DNA from: Deinandra increscens subsp. villosa
Taxonomy: Eukaryota; Streptophyta; Magnoliopsida; Asterales; Asteraceae
Direction of reading: 5' to 3'
Assembly: GCA_039602395.1 (NCBI GenBank)
Contig: JBCNJP010000003.1
Span: forward strand, 73,346,334 to 73,410,333
Length of the DNA stretch: 64,000 nt
Shown here piece after piece: positions 43,526-54,231 of this stretch (positions are counted from its first letter, which is position 1; every line of letters begins with the position of its first letter). A model generated the notes under the pieces. It made no database searches. It saw only the letters and a list, made by a program, of their open reading frames with translations, and was not told where the DNA came from. Position numbers and translations under genes: made by a program.

Positions 43526-46500
43526 CCATATCTCCATACACCCCATTAGTTACCTGAAAAATAGATTAAACCACAAAGTCAACACGAGGTTGGTGAGTCC
43601 ACTAACAAAAACATTTAGTTCCCACTTTATCATTTAGTCCCTTTCATTCAATTTATGAATCAAAGAGTGAATCCAAATGGAGAATATATCATGGTTCGTA
43701 AACTAGCTAGGTTTACGATGTACAAATTAAACGCAAGCTCTAAATCAAAACTAGACCCATGTTCGATCGTATTTCTCACCATGTTTCACGACCAGAGCGA
43801 CTGATCAGTGAGAGCGGGTGGTCAACCCCAGTAGAATCTACTAATACATCTCACGCTGCTTTAATGATCTAGAAGGCATTGTTCTAATTATCCAAAATTC
43901 CAAATGTAGGCCTAGCTCATCTTGTTATGAGCGGTGCGCCGACACTCACGAATAACTTTGTACCCATAATATTCTCAATCAATCATTCATTCCAAAATAC
44001 ATATTTCAATATTAAGCCCAAAACATTCAACAAAAATGCATCAATTCAAAATTGGGGCTTTAAGTTAGTAAACTCACATTTGCTTTCTTGTGCGATTTGT
44101 GTCTCTAATTGTGTGATTCGGGTGCCTTGGTCCTAATCCCATTATATCAAATTAGTTTAGGTATTTCTACTTAACTAATGTGGCAAATTCTGTATTTTCA
44201 AGCTATTCGAGCAAAATGACGATTTTGCCCTTATTCGACTAATTCCAATAATTAAAACAAAAGAATCTAACCTTAACTCGTAAAATTTTATTTTAAGGCC
44301 AAATATAAGTGATTAAACTTATTTAATATTTTTCCAAACATTATAACATTAATTTTATAATTTTTCTAAATTTTATTCCAAATTTCTTATTATTACGTCT
44401 TTTCGGTAATAGTTTTTACCCAAATTTCTTCCAATACTTTAGGTTTCAGTTTTGTATCATTTTCATATATTTCCTTGACATTACTAATTGATTCCAAGTT
44501 ATTTAGCTACTGTCCTGATTTATTTTCTTTGTTTTATAACTTATTTTTACTAATTTTACACATTTTAATACATTATTTTCATCGTTTTAAGGGTTCGGGT
44601 GCCATTTCCACCTATGTTTTCAATTATTTTTACTTATATTTGTTACTTACTGTTCAAAATAAGTTCTCAAATTTTTCCATATTATTTCTCTAATTTATTC
44701 TATTTAAGCATTTTTTTAGCTATTTTAAGCATATAAATTCCATTTTAATTATTAAATAAATTCCAAAAATTCTAGAAAAATTTTATAACTAATATCTACT
44801 GATCATAAGTCTTTTACTACTGTCCAAACTAAATTTTCGGATTTTTACCATATTTTTTACAATTTCTATCCATTTAATGTATTTAAAGCCTTAAAAAGTC
44901 ATATCTAATCATTACTTTATCTCCACTTATTTACTCCAAGTCTTTATTGCAAGATTTGGAGACTTTTCACCATAAATATTTTTGTCTTCTTTTTAATTTT
45001 TATAATTTTTACCCATTTTATATAATACTCACATATTTATTCTTAATATTTTCAAGTATTATATATTTAATGTATACCACTCGTGTTTCCTCATAACCGA
45101 CCATTATAGGCGGAATTACCATGAGAAATAGTCACGGAGTTTATATTAGTGACAATCGTTACCGACCATGTAGGCGTCATTGACGACCATGAGGCGGGTT
45201 TACTACATTTGTGACACTAAATCTTTGTTTTATTTAACATTTTTGTTCCAAATTCAAGTATATATATATATATATATATATATAAATATTTATATATATA
45301 TATATATAATTTTTCGGATTTTTAATAAAATCCAAGGGTTTTATACCCTTATTTCATGTATTCTCATATCATTAACACAAATTATAAGATCAAATACTAG
45401 CAAGATATGATCATAAGTGCATAAAATCACATAAATCACATGAAATCATAGATTTTTGTTCATGCATGCATCATCTAACTCACTAGTTGAGATTTCCTCA
45501 CAAACTTTGTGTTTCATCTTAAATATTCATTTGATCTTTCATAAAACTCAAGTTTATGACTTAGATTTAACATGCATGTGAGTTTTTAGATGATCAAACC
45601 CTAATACTAAGCTTATCACACAAAAACACACACTAACACACACATCACGATTTTTGTGTGTGTGAGTGGAGTTTTTCACATAAATCTTTGTGTTTTGAAG
45701 CTTAATCCTTCCAAATCCACCATAACTTATCAAAACTTGATGTTGGTTCTTGGATTTGGAAGTGGGTTTTGAGATTTAGAAGAAGATTAGATGAAGTTTG
45801 CTTACTTTGAAGCTAGAGTGAGAGAGTGGGGTTCTTGATGTTCTTGAATCTTGAAGAAGATGGATGACGATGGGATGAAGATTTGAAGATTCAAGTGTTG
45901 TGTGTGTTTTTAGAGAGAGAGAGAGATCAAGTGAAATGAGAGTGAGGGGGGGGGGGGGGGGGTTCTCGGTCGAACATATAGAGGGAGAGGGAGAGTGTTT
46001 AATTTTTTTTATATAAACTTTCACTTATTTGCATGTGTGTGGAGATTTTTAAAAAAAAATCTAGTAATGATAACCTTCTACTTATCATTACCTATACACC
46101 ACATCACATAAATGTGATTTATTTTTACACTCCAACTACATATATACATATATATTTACGACATGCATACATACACACACACACCAATCTCTTTTAATTT
46201 TTATAAATCTCAAGTTAATACACAGTGTATGTCGTGTTTTACGGATATTTTTCCGAATCCAATAAATTCAAATAATTATATCAAAATTCATAAATTTAAA
46301 TTACGCTCAGAACCGTATAATTATTTTTCAGTTTCGTCACACTTGGTCGGAGACCAAAAGTAGTGACGTTTTTACACGATTCGAATTCATTATTGCGTAA
46401 TTTTCTCTAATTTATCACCAACCGAATGTATAACATTTTCTAAAGGCTCTAACTCATATACAATCATTATCTAAAACAAAACGAATTATTTTATTCATTC

Positions 46501-46641
46501 CGTTAGCCGGTTCACATTTACGAGACTTTATCTAATATTATAATACTCAATTAATTCACATAATCATAATTAATTCTAAATAAGCCTTAATAAATTGTAG
46601 ATTATCATTTTTAATCTAAAATTAAAGTGACGGGTGTCACA
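43526..46641 (-). mobile_element. TE-8 3' LTR, truncated at its outer end
   Basis: 3,116 bp matching 52445-55563 with about 20 differences by eye, plus microsatellite length changes. It lacks the outer 253 bases present in the other LTR. Inner end GGTGTCACA, followed by a polypurine tract. Contains a (TA)n tract (about 45259-45308), a (GA)n tract and a run of 17 G at 45946-45962. Short ORFs such as 43927-44136 occur in both LTRs but look accidental. Confidence 0.92.
46008..46017 (-). promoter_or_regulatory. TATA box of the TE-8 3' LTR
   Basis: Reads GTTTATATAA on -, followed 40-60 bases on by a CT-rich leader with a C17 run. The other LTR has TTTATAAAAC at the matching place (about 54930-54940). 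If used, U3 is only about 0.65 kb and R-U5 about 2.7 kb. Confidence 0.5.
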
Positions 46642-46655
46642 GTCTCCCCTGGTTT
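46642..46655 (-). promoter_or_regulatory. TE-8 polypurine tract
   Basis: Reads AAACCAGGGGAGAC on -, next to the 3' LTR. Confidence 0.8.
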
Positions 46656-46662
46656 AAGAAAT

Positions 46663-47421
46663 TTAGTCCCGAAATTTCAATGAAACGTACCTTTCTGCTT
46701 TCGACGGAATAGCTGGGAATATTTCTTTTCCCTTTGATCCAATCTTTCCCATGTGAAATTCTGGACCATACTTAGAATTCCAGCGTACTTTCACCAGCTT
46801 GATACGACTTCGTCGAAGCTTCTGGACCTTCCAATCTAAGACTTCTACAAGTTCCTCACTGAATCTAAGTTTATCATCAATTTGAACTTCTCCTGTGGGT
46901 ATAATCAATGTTTCGTCGGACAAACATTTCTTTAAGTTGGATACGTGGAATACATCGTGTACTCCTTCCAACTCAGGAGGAAGTAATAATTTATATGCCG
47001 CGGTACCTATACGAGCTATTATTTCAAAAGGTCCAATGTAACGTGGGCTCAACTTACCCCTTTTTCCAAATCTAATGATACCTTTCCAGGGAGAAACTTT
47101 TAACATGACACGATCTCCTTTATTAAAAACTAAGGGTCGACGTCTGTTATCCGCATAACTCTTTTGCCTGTCGGCCGCCGCCTTCAATCTTTCTCGAATT
47201 AATGCTATTTGATCCGTCGTTTCTTGAATAACTTCCGGGCCTGTTAATTGCTTTTCACCAATTTCAGCCCAACACAAAGGAGATCTACACTTCCTTCCGT
47301 ATAGAGCTTCAAATGGTGCTGCTTTGATGCTAGAGTGGTAACTGTTATTATAAGAAAACTCCGCCAATGGTAGGTGAGTATCCCAATTACCACCGAAGTC
47401 AATAGCACAAGCTCTTAACAT
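46663..47421 (-). pseudogene. TE-8 integrase C-terminus and chromodomain (frame-shifted)
   Basis: 252 codons continuing the integrase after a 1-base deletion at about 47427. Residues 1-110 are the integrase C-terminal region (WDTHLPLAEFSYNNSYHSSI, PFEALYGRKCRSPLCW). Residues 115-175 carry GDRVMLKVSPWKGIIRFGKRGKLSPRYIGPF (GPY/F module). Residues 200-230 begin a chromodomain (VEVLDWKVQKLRRSRIKLVKVRW). Near 46756 the frame shifts: FHMGKIGSKG replaces the expected FTWER block, which is intact in the next frame. Chromodomain and GPY/F place TE-8 among the chromoviruses, probably Tekay/Del. Confidence 0.88.
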
Positions 47422-50400
47422 GTCCTCAAGGTTTGTATCGTTCTTTCACTCTGACCATCAGTCTGGGGATGGTAAGCCGTGCTCATATCCAAATGAGTAA
47501 CCAATTTCTCTTGAAATGATTGCCAAAAACGAGCGGTGAATCGACCGTCTCTATCTGAAATAATAGATATCGGAACTCCATGGCGAGCTACGATCTCTTT
47601 CAGATATAATTTAGCTAATGTTTCAGCATCAGTTTTCTCTTTCATGGGTATGAAATGAGCTGACTTGGTCAATCTATCAACAATTACCCAAACGGTGTGA
47701 TTTCCTGTTGTCGTACGGGGCAATTTCGTTATAAAATCCATTGCCATATTCTCCCATTTCCAAACTGGTATCTTAGGCTGTTGCAACAAACCAGGTGGTT
47801 TCTTATGCTCTGCCTTTACCTTGGAACAGGTGAGACATTTACTTACGTATATCGCAATATCGCCTTTCATATTGGGCCACCAATAGAATTCTCGAAGATC
47901 TTGGTACATTTTTGTAGCACCAGGATGAATCGAATATTTCGATTTATGTGCTTCATTAAGGATTAAGCTACGAAGATTTTTGTACTTTGGGACCCATATT
48001 CTATTCATAAAGTAGCTAATGCCGTCTGCTTTAGGTTCCAGCTCGCACTCTAAGCCTCGAAGTCCTTCATTCCTCAATTGATGTTCCTTTAAGGCTTCTT
48101 GTTGAGCAATTCGAATCTGTTCTGATAGATTCGTTTGTATTGTTAGTCCTAAAGAACGTACACGCAATGGTTTGGATCTTTCCTTCCTGCTAAGTGCATC
48201 TGCCACTACATTGGCTTTCCCGGGGTGATACTTAATCTCACAATCATAGTCGTTGAGCAATTCCATCCAGCGACGCTGCCTCATGTTCAGCTCATTTTGA
48301 TTGAATATATGTTGCAGACTTTTATGATCTGTGAAAATCATACACTTGGTGCCATACAAGTAATGCCTCCAAATTTTTAGAGCAAACACTACAGCTCCAA
48401 GTTCCAAATCATGTGTTGTGTAGTTTTTCTCATGCACTTTAAGTTGTCGTGACGCATATGCTATAACTTTGTCGTGTTGCATAAGTACACAACCAAGACC
48501 TAGTTTAGACGCATCACAATAAACTACAAAACCATCTGTTCCTTCTGGTAGGGACAAAATGGGTGCACTACACAGCTTTTGCTTTAACAACTGAAAAGCG
48601 TCTTCTTGTTTTCGCGTCCATTCATTTTTCCTATCCTTCTGTGTGAGCAATGTCAACGGTTGAGCTATCCTGGAGAAACTTTCAATAAATCTCCTGTAAT
48701 ATCCTGCCAATCCTAAAAATTGGCGTACCTCCGTTGGGGATTTTGGCGTCTCCCAATTCTTCACTGCTTCAATTTTCGACGGGTCCACATGTATGCCTTT
48801 TTCATTTATGACATGGCCGAGAAAATGAACTTCTCGCATCCAGAAATCACATTTTGAAAGTTTTGCATAAAGCTTTTCTTGTCTTAATATATCTAAGGCT
48901 AGTCTTAAATGAGTTTCATGGTCTTCTTTTGTTCGTGAGTAAATGAGAATATCGTCTATAAAGACTATCACGAACTTATCTAAATAAGATTTGAAGACTC
49001 TATTCATAAGGTCCATAAATATTGCTGGTGCATTTGTCAATCCAAATGGCATAACTAGGAACTCGTAATGACCATAACGTGTCCTAAATGCAGTCTTAGG
49101 AATATCTTCTTCTGCGACTCTCAATTGATGATATCCAGATCTTAAATCAATCTTAGAGTAATACGTGGATCCTTGCAATTGGTCGAACAAATCATCAATC
49201 CTTGGTAATGGGTACCGATTCTTGATGGTAAGTTTGTTCAACTCTCTGTAATCTATGCACATTCTGAATGAACCATCTTTCTTCTTCACGAACAATACTG
49301 GAGCTCCCCAAGGTGAATAACTTGGTCGAATAAATCCTTTATCCAAAAGCTTCTGGAGCTGAGTCGACAATTCTTGCATTTCCGATGGTGCTAAACGATA
49401 AGGAGATTTGGCTATAGGCGCAGAACCAGGGATAAGGTCAATCTTAAATTCTATCTGCCTAGCTGGAGGTAGTCCAGGTAGATCTTTAGGAAATACATCA
49501 GAGTATTCCCGCACTACGGGAATTTCCTCTAACTTACGTGTTTTAGCCTTTGTGTCCATAACGTTAACTAAAAATGCAGGATATTTCTTTCTTAACATCT
49601 TCCGCATTTTCATAACGCTTATGACCTGAGCTTTGGCTCCTCCTTTGTCACCTTGAATTGTTAGCATTTTGCCGTCTGAAAGCGGTATACGTATCGACTT
49701 ATTAGAACATATAATCTCTGCACCGTTCTTTGATAACCAATCCATTCCGACCACGATGTCGAAACTTCCTAGGTTAACGGGCAACAGATCGATGTCGAAA
49801 CTACTATCTCCTAAAATCATGCTACACTTACGGAGAACCTCATTGGTTTCTATTAGATCTCCATTGGCCAACTCTATCGAATACTTCTTATTTAATTTAC
49901 TAGCTTTAACTCCTAACAAGGGTTTAAACTTCTTAGAAACAAAACTAAGATCAGCGCCCGTATCGAAGAGTACGTAAGCATAGTGATTGTTAACTAGGAA
50001 CGTACCAGTAACAACTGTGGGGTCTTCCCTGGCAGCTCCTGTACTCATCTCAAACGCTCTGCCCTTGTTATTCTGGCCTCTGGGTTTGGTGCAATCTCTA
50101 CTAAGATGTCCAATTTCCCCGCAATTAAAGCATTTGCCGCTCCTCTTATCTTCTTCGGTTGGGATCTTAGCATAGCAATCCTGTAACAGATGTCCATAAC
50201 GGTGACATCTAGTACATTTATTGCACACTCCTCCGTGATTTCTTCCGCACATCTTGCACGCCGGTTTCAGGTTCGCTTCCTCAGCTTTCTTATCTACGGT
50301 AGCCGCGAACACTTGACCTGATTCCTTATTTCTCTTATTTTTCTCACTCCTGCCTTGCTTCCTGAATTTTCTCTTTCTGCGAGATTCTGGGTCGAACGTC

Positions 50401-50645
50401 TTGGATGACTCACTCTTCTTTCCCAGAACACCTTCTCGCACTGCATCATCTGTTAGAGACTTGGCTAGGGATATCGCATCCTGGATTGTGCTAGGGTTGG
50501 CCGACGTAACCATGCTCCTGATTTGAGGAACTAATCCCCAAATGTACCTCTCTATACGCGCATATTCCGGAGTAACCATACGTGGCACCAATCTAGCTAA
50601 ATCCATGAATCGAGTAGTGTACTCTCTAATCCCAGCGTCTATCAT
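47415..50645 (-). CDS. TE-8 gag C-terminus, protease, RT, RNase H and integrase
   Basis: 1,076 open codons of a Ty3/gypsy polyprotein. Residues 1-75 are the end of gag. Two zinc knuckles: residues 130-157 (C-rich, CTRCHRYGHLLQDC) and 172-185 (CFNCGEIGHLSRDC). Protease LFDTGADLSFVS near 226-237. RT 430-610 with the catalytic FIDD at 562-565. RNase H 705-820 with its Asp/Glu/Asp in YCDAS, DLELG and FTDHKS. Integrase from about 895: HHCC finger HPGATK..CLTC, the catalytic Asp of AMDFITKLP, SDRDGRF, and the Glu in HPQTDGQSERT. It ends by a 1-base deletion at about 47427. All catalytic residues I looked for are present. Upstream it is separated from gag only by one TAG. Confidence 0.95.
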   Translation of the reverse strand: MIDAGIREYTTRFMDLARLVPRMVTPEYARIERYIWGLVPQIRSMVTSANPSTIQDAISLAKSLTDDAVREGVLGKKSESSKTFDPESRRKRKFRKQGRSEKNKRNKESGQVFAATVDKKAEEANLKPACKMCGRNHGGVCNKCTRCHRYGHLLQDCYAKIPTEEDKRSGKCFNCGEIGHLSRDCTKPRGQNNKGRAFEMSTGAAREDPTVVTGTFLVNNHYAYVLFDTGADLSFVSKKFKPLLGVKASKLNKKYSIELANGDLIETNEVLRKCSMILGDSSFDIDLLPVNLGSFDIVVGMDWLSKNGAEIICSNKSIRIPLSDGKMLTIQGDKGGAKAQVISVMKMRKMLRKKYPAFLVNVMDTKAKTRKLEEIPVVREYSDVFPKDLPGLPPARQIEFKIDLIPGSAPIAKSPYRLAPSEMQELSTQLQKLLDKGFIRPSYSPWGAPVLFVKKKDGSFRMCIDYRELNKLTIKNRYPLPRIDDLFDQLQGSTYYSKIDLRSGYHQLRVAEEDIPKTAFRTRYGHYEFLVMPFGLTNAPAIFMDLMNRVFKSYLDKFVIVFIDDILIYSRTKEDHETHLRLALDILRQEKLYAKLSKCDFWMREVHFLGHVINEKGIHVDPSKIEAVKNWETPKSPTEVRQFLGLAGYYRRFIESFSRIAQPLTLLTQKDRKNEWTRKQEDAFQLLKQKLCSAPILSLPEGTDGFVVYCDASKLGLGCVLMQHDKVIAYASRQLKVHEKNYTTHDLELGAVVFALKIWRHYLYGTKCMIFTDHKSLQHIFNQNELNMRQRRWMELLNDYDCEIKYHPGKANVVADALSRKERSKPLRVRSLGLTIQTNLSEQIRIAQQEALKEHQLRNEGLRGLECELEPKADGISYFMNRIWVPKYKNLRSLILNEAHKSKYSIHPGATKMYQDLREFYWWPNMKGDIAIYVSKCLTCSKVKAEHKKPPGLLQQPKIPVWKWENMAMDFITKLPRTTTGNHTVWVIVDRLTKSAHFIPMKEKTDAETLAKLYLKEIVARHGVPISIISDRDGRFTARFWQSFQEKLVTHLDMSTAYHPQTDGQSERTIQTLRTC

Positions 50646-50654
50646 CTTATGATT

Positions 50655-51137
50655 CTAGAACTCAGTCTCAAGTTTCTGAATTTCTTGTCGTGGGCAATAC
50701 TCTCGCAGTAGCATCTCTTTCAGTTCTTCCCAAGAGAGTTTATTCGCTACTTCTTCTCCTAGTGCTTTCACCTGAGCGTTCCACCATGTGAGTACTTCAT
50801 CGTGAAACGAGCAAGTAGCATACATCACCTTCTGGTTGGCACTGCAACCACTAATCGCCATGACAGATTCCATCTTCTCAATCCAACGTATGATATCAAG
50901 CGGTCCTTCCAAACCGGTGAACGAACGTGGATTGCATCCTTGGAACGTTTTATAAGAACAACCATTTGTTTGGCCACCTGAGCCTCGATCTTGTGGTACA
51001 TGTTCTCGCCCGACATTCATATTGCGGTCTGCTAGTGCCGCTTCTACGCTTTGGGAAATGATCCTTGTCAGTTCCTCTTGAGTTGTTGGAAATCCGGCGT
51101 TTGAATCATGAGCACCTAGATCAGCTTTAGTTGCCAT
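50655..51137 (-). CDS. TE-8 gag, N-terminal part
   Basis: 160 codons from ATG 51137 (MATKADLG). Residues 70-160 hold the start of the Retrotrans_gag domain (FQGCNPRSFTGLEGPLDIIRWIEKME, VMYATCSFHDEVLTWWNAQVKAL, WEELKEMLLREYCP). TAG at 50655-50657 stands where TGG is expected; the same frame continues through NHKMIDAG into the next ORF, so gag and pol were one frame. Capsid-forming protein. Confidence 0.92.
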   Translation of the reverse strand: MATKADLGAHDSNAGFPTTQEELTRIISQSVEAALADRNMNVGREHVPQDRGSGGQTNGCSYKTFQGCNPRSFTGLEGPLDIIRWIEKMESVMAISGCSANQKVMYATCSFHDEVLTWWNAQVKALGEEVANKLSWEELKEMLLREYCPRQEIQKLETEF

Positions 51138-51371
51138 TGTTATCTATCATTTTGATGATAACAATACAAATTAATTGGTTGCTTATGGCGAAAGACAAGG
51201 AAATGCATACACATATATAATAACTAAGGGGAGATTTAAAAATACTACCAACCATTCATAAATAAAACCAAATTTTCTTATGTGGAATTACATCCAAATC
51301 CAAATATTCCAAACAAACATAAATTTAAATTGTCTTAAACAACCAAATTCATCACAAATAACAATCATAAA

Positions 51372-51971
51372 TTACGGAGACCCCTTTGCCTCCATTCGCC
51401 TCCTTTCCTTCTCCTCGAGCTCAGTGATGCGGTAATGCATCTTGTCCAAGGATCCCTAATCCAATAGACACACTTGCTCTAGGAGTTGCAGCTGCCCGAT
51501 CGTCCGATTAACCTTTCTTTTCAAACCAATGAGCTCCTCATTGATTTTCTCAATTCGATGATCAGTCTCATTGCCAGGATTATTTTCGCTTCTCTGAACC
51601 ATCGCCAAAGGTTGGGATTCTTCAATGATCGGAGCCTTGCCCTTCTCTTCCCGAGTCAATTTCCCTTTGCGGCGGCGAGTATAAGTCTGAAGAGGTAACC
51701 CCTTCTCGCGCCACGTAGGTAACTCAAGTAAAGATGGCGGCACCTCCCACCTTTCTGTTATATCCCCCTCTGCTTCATTCATTTCCTCGTCTGGCTCGCT
51801 TTCAGATTCGCTGAGCCACACGTTTCCAGAGTAAGCCCATTTCGAATCTACTTCTATTCCAAACGAGTCGAAGCACGGAGATATTTGTCGTTCCGGTTCC
51901 ATGACAGCATTCTGAGGCACACCCTCAGAGTCACTGTCCATCACGAAAATAGTCCTTCGGGAGTGCGACAT
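51372..51971 (-). pseudogene. TE-8 extra ORF upstream of gag
   Basis: ATG at 51971 opens MSHSRRTIFVMDSDSEG, followed by an acidic stretch (SESESEPDEEMNEAEGD), a basic patch (RRRKGKLTREEKGK) and a predicted coiled coil (INEELIGLKRKVNRTIGQLQLLEQ). An in-frame TAG at 51456 ends the 171-codon piece. The same frame then stays open for 27 more codons, still coiled coil, to TAA at 51372-51374, so the ancestral protein was about 200 residues. The ATG sits directly after TTTAATTTCAG, a good splice acceptor, suggesting a spliced leader. Gag starts 234 bases downstream. Standard chromoviruses have no gene here; I do not recognise the protein. Confidence 0.6.
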
Positions 51972-52170
51972 CTGAAATTAAATAGGCAACCATATAATTA
52001 GCAATAATTAAACAAATTATTAAATTAAACAAATAACTTTACCGTAGGATGCTTGGCGATTTGGATTGGTGTACATTTGTTGCACGTGCTATCCTTCGTC
52101 TTAATTCTCATTGCTTAGGTTATAGTTTAAAATTTATAAAAATAATATTTTTGGGTTCCCTATAACCTGA
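51972..52170 (-). other. TE-8 leader between primer site and upstream ORF
   Basis: About 200 bases, AT-rich, ending in the candidate splice acceptor before 51971. No other feature seen. Confidence 0.6.
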
Positions 52171-52183
52171 GGCTCTGAGACCA
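52171..52183 (-). promoter_or_regulatory. TE-8 primer-binding site
   Basis: Reads TGGTCTCAGAGCC on -, eight bases from the LTR: one base from the tRNA-Met type TGGTATCAGAGCC. Confidence 0.8.
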
Positions 52184-52191
52184 CTTTAAGC

Positions 52192-54177
52192 TGTAACATC
52201 CCAACATTTTAATTGTATAGCGGAATGTAACCCATGGTTTTAGCCGTGTTAAGCGGAACGTAATTTTATTTAAAACACTTCCATTTACAAAATTGGGAAA
52301 TACTAATTATCCCCTAAAGTGTTTTTACAAAAGATATGGGATGAAACTATCATCCCATGGTTAGGTCCCTATTACATTCCACCACAACTAAAACATAAGA
52401 TAGATACGATAGCACGTCACGTAGTCATCTTCGTACCACCAAATCCATATCTCCATACACCCCATTAGTTACCTGAAAAATAGATTAAACCACAAAGTCA
52501 ACACGAGGTTGGTGAGTCCACTAACAAAAACATTTAGTTCCCACTTTATCATTTAGTCCCTTTCATTCAATTTATGAATCAAAGAGTGAATCCAAATGGA
52601 GAATATATCATGGTTCATAAACTAGCTAGGTTTACGATGTACAAATTAAACGCAAGCTCTAAATCAAAACTAGACCCATGTTCGATCGTATTTCTCACCG
52701 TGTTTCACGACCAGAGCGACTGATCAGTGAGAGCGGGTGGTCAACCCCAGTAGAATCTACTAATACATCTCACGCTGCTTTAATGATCTAGAAGGCATTG
52801 TTCTAATTATCCAAAATTCCAAATGTAGGCCTAGCTCATCTTGTTATGAGCGGTGCGCCGACACTCACGAATAACTTTGTACCCATAATATTCTCAATCA
52901 ATCATTCATTCCAAAATACATATTTCAATATTAAGCCCAAAACATTCAACAAAAATGCATCAATTCAAAATTGGGGCTTTAAGTTAGTAAACTCACATTT
53001 GCTTTCTTGTGCGATTTGTGTCTCTAATTGTGTGATTCGGGTGCCTTGGTCCTAATCCCATTATATCAAATTAGTTTAGGCATTTCTACTTAACTAATGT
53101 GGCAAATTCTGTATTTTCAAGCTATTCGAGCAAAATGACGATTTTGCCCTTATTCGACTAATTCCAATAATTAAAACAAAAGAATCTAACCTTAACTCGT
53201 GAAATTTTATTTTAAGGCCAAATATAAGTGATTAAACTTATTTAATATTTTTCCAAACATTATAACATTAATTTTATAATTTTTCTAAATTTTATTCCAA
53301 ATTTCTTATTATTACGTCTTTTCGGTAATAGTTTTTACCCAAATTTCTTCCAATACTTTAGGTTTCAGTTTTGTATCATTTTCATATATTTCCTTGACAT
53401 TACTAATTGATTCCAAGTTATTTAGCTACTGTCCTGATTTATTTTCTTTGTTTTATAACTTATTTTTACTAATTTTACACATTTTAATACATTATTTTCA
53501 TCGTTTTAAGGGTTCGGGTGCCATTTTCACCTATGTTTTCAATTATTTTTACTTATATTTGTTACTTACTGTTCAAAATAAGTTCTCAAATTTTTCCATA
53601 TTATTTCTCTAATTTATTCTATTTAAGCATTTTTTTAGCTATTTTAAGCATATAAATTCCATTTTAATTATTAAATAAATTCCAAAAATTCTAGAAAAAT
53701 TTTATAACTAATATCTACTGATCATAAGTCTTTTACTACTGTCCAAACTAAATTTTCGGATTTTTACCATATTTTTTACAATTTCTATCCATTTAATGTA
53801 TTTAAAGCCTTAAAAAGTCATATCTAATCATTACTTTATCTCCACTTATTTACTCCAAGTCTTTATTGCAAGATTTGGAGACTTTTCACCATAAATATTT
53901 CTGTCTTCTTTTTAATTTTTATAATTTTTACCCATTTTATATAATACTCACATATTTATTCTTAATATTTTCAAGTATTATATATTTAATGTATACCACT
54001 CGTGTTTCCTCATAACCGACCATTATAGGCGGAATTACCATGAGAAATAGTCACGGGGTTTATATTAGTGACAATCGTTACCGACCATGTAGGCGTCATT
54101 GACGACCATGAGGCGGGTTTACTACATTTGTGACACTAAATCTTTGTTTTATTTAACATTTTTGTTCCAACTTCAAG

Positions 54178-54231
<54 letters not shown>

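Noticed and set aside
43927..44136. 69-codon ORF identical in both TE-8 LTRs (also 52846-53055)
   Set aside because: Identical because the LTRs are duplicates; AT-rich composition, wrong strand for TE-8, no domain.
45180..45410. ORF of repeated Ile/Tyr over (TA)n
   Set aside because: Microsatellite translation.
45776..46024. Minus ORF with poly-Pro coded by the C17 run
   Set aside because: Arises from homopolymer and (CT)n; its length varies between the LTRs.
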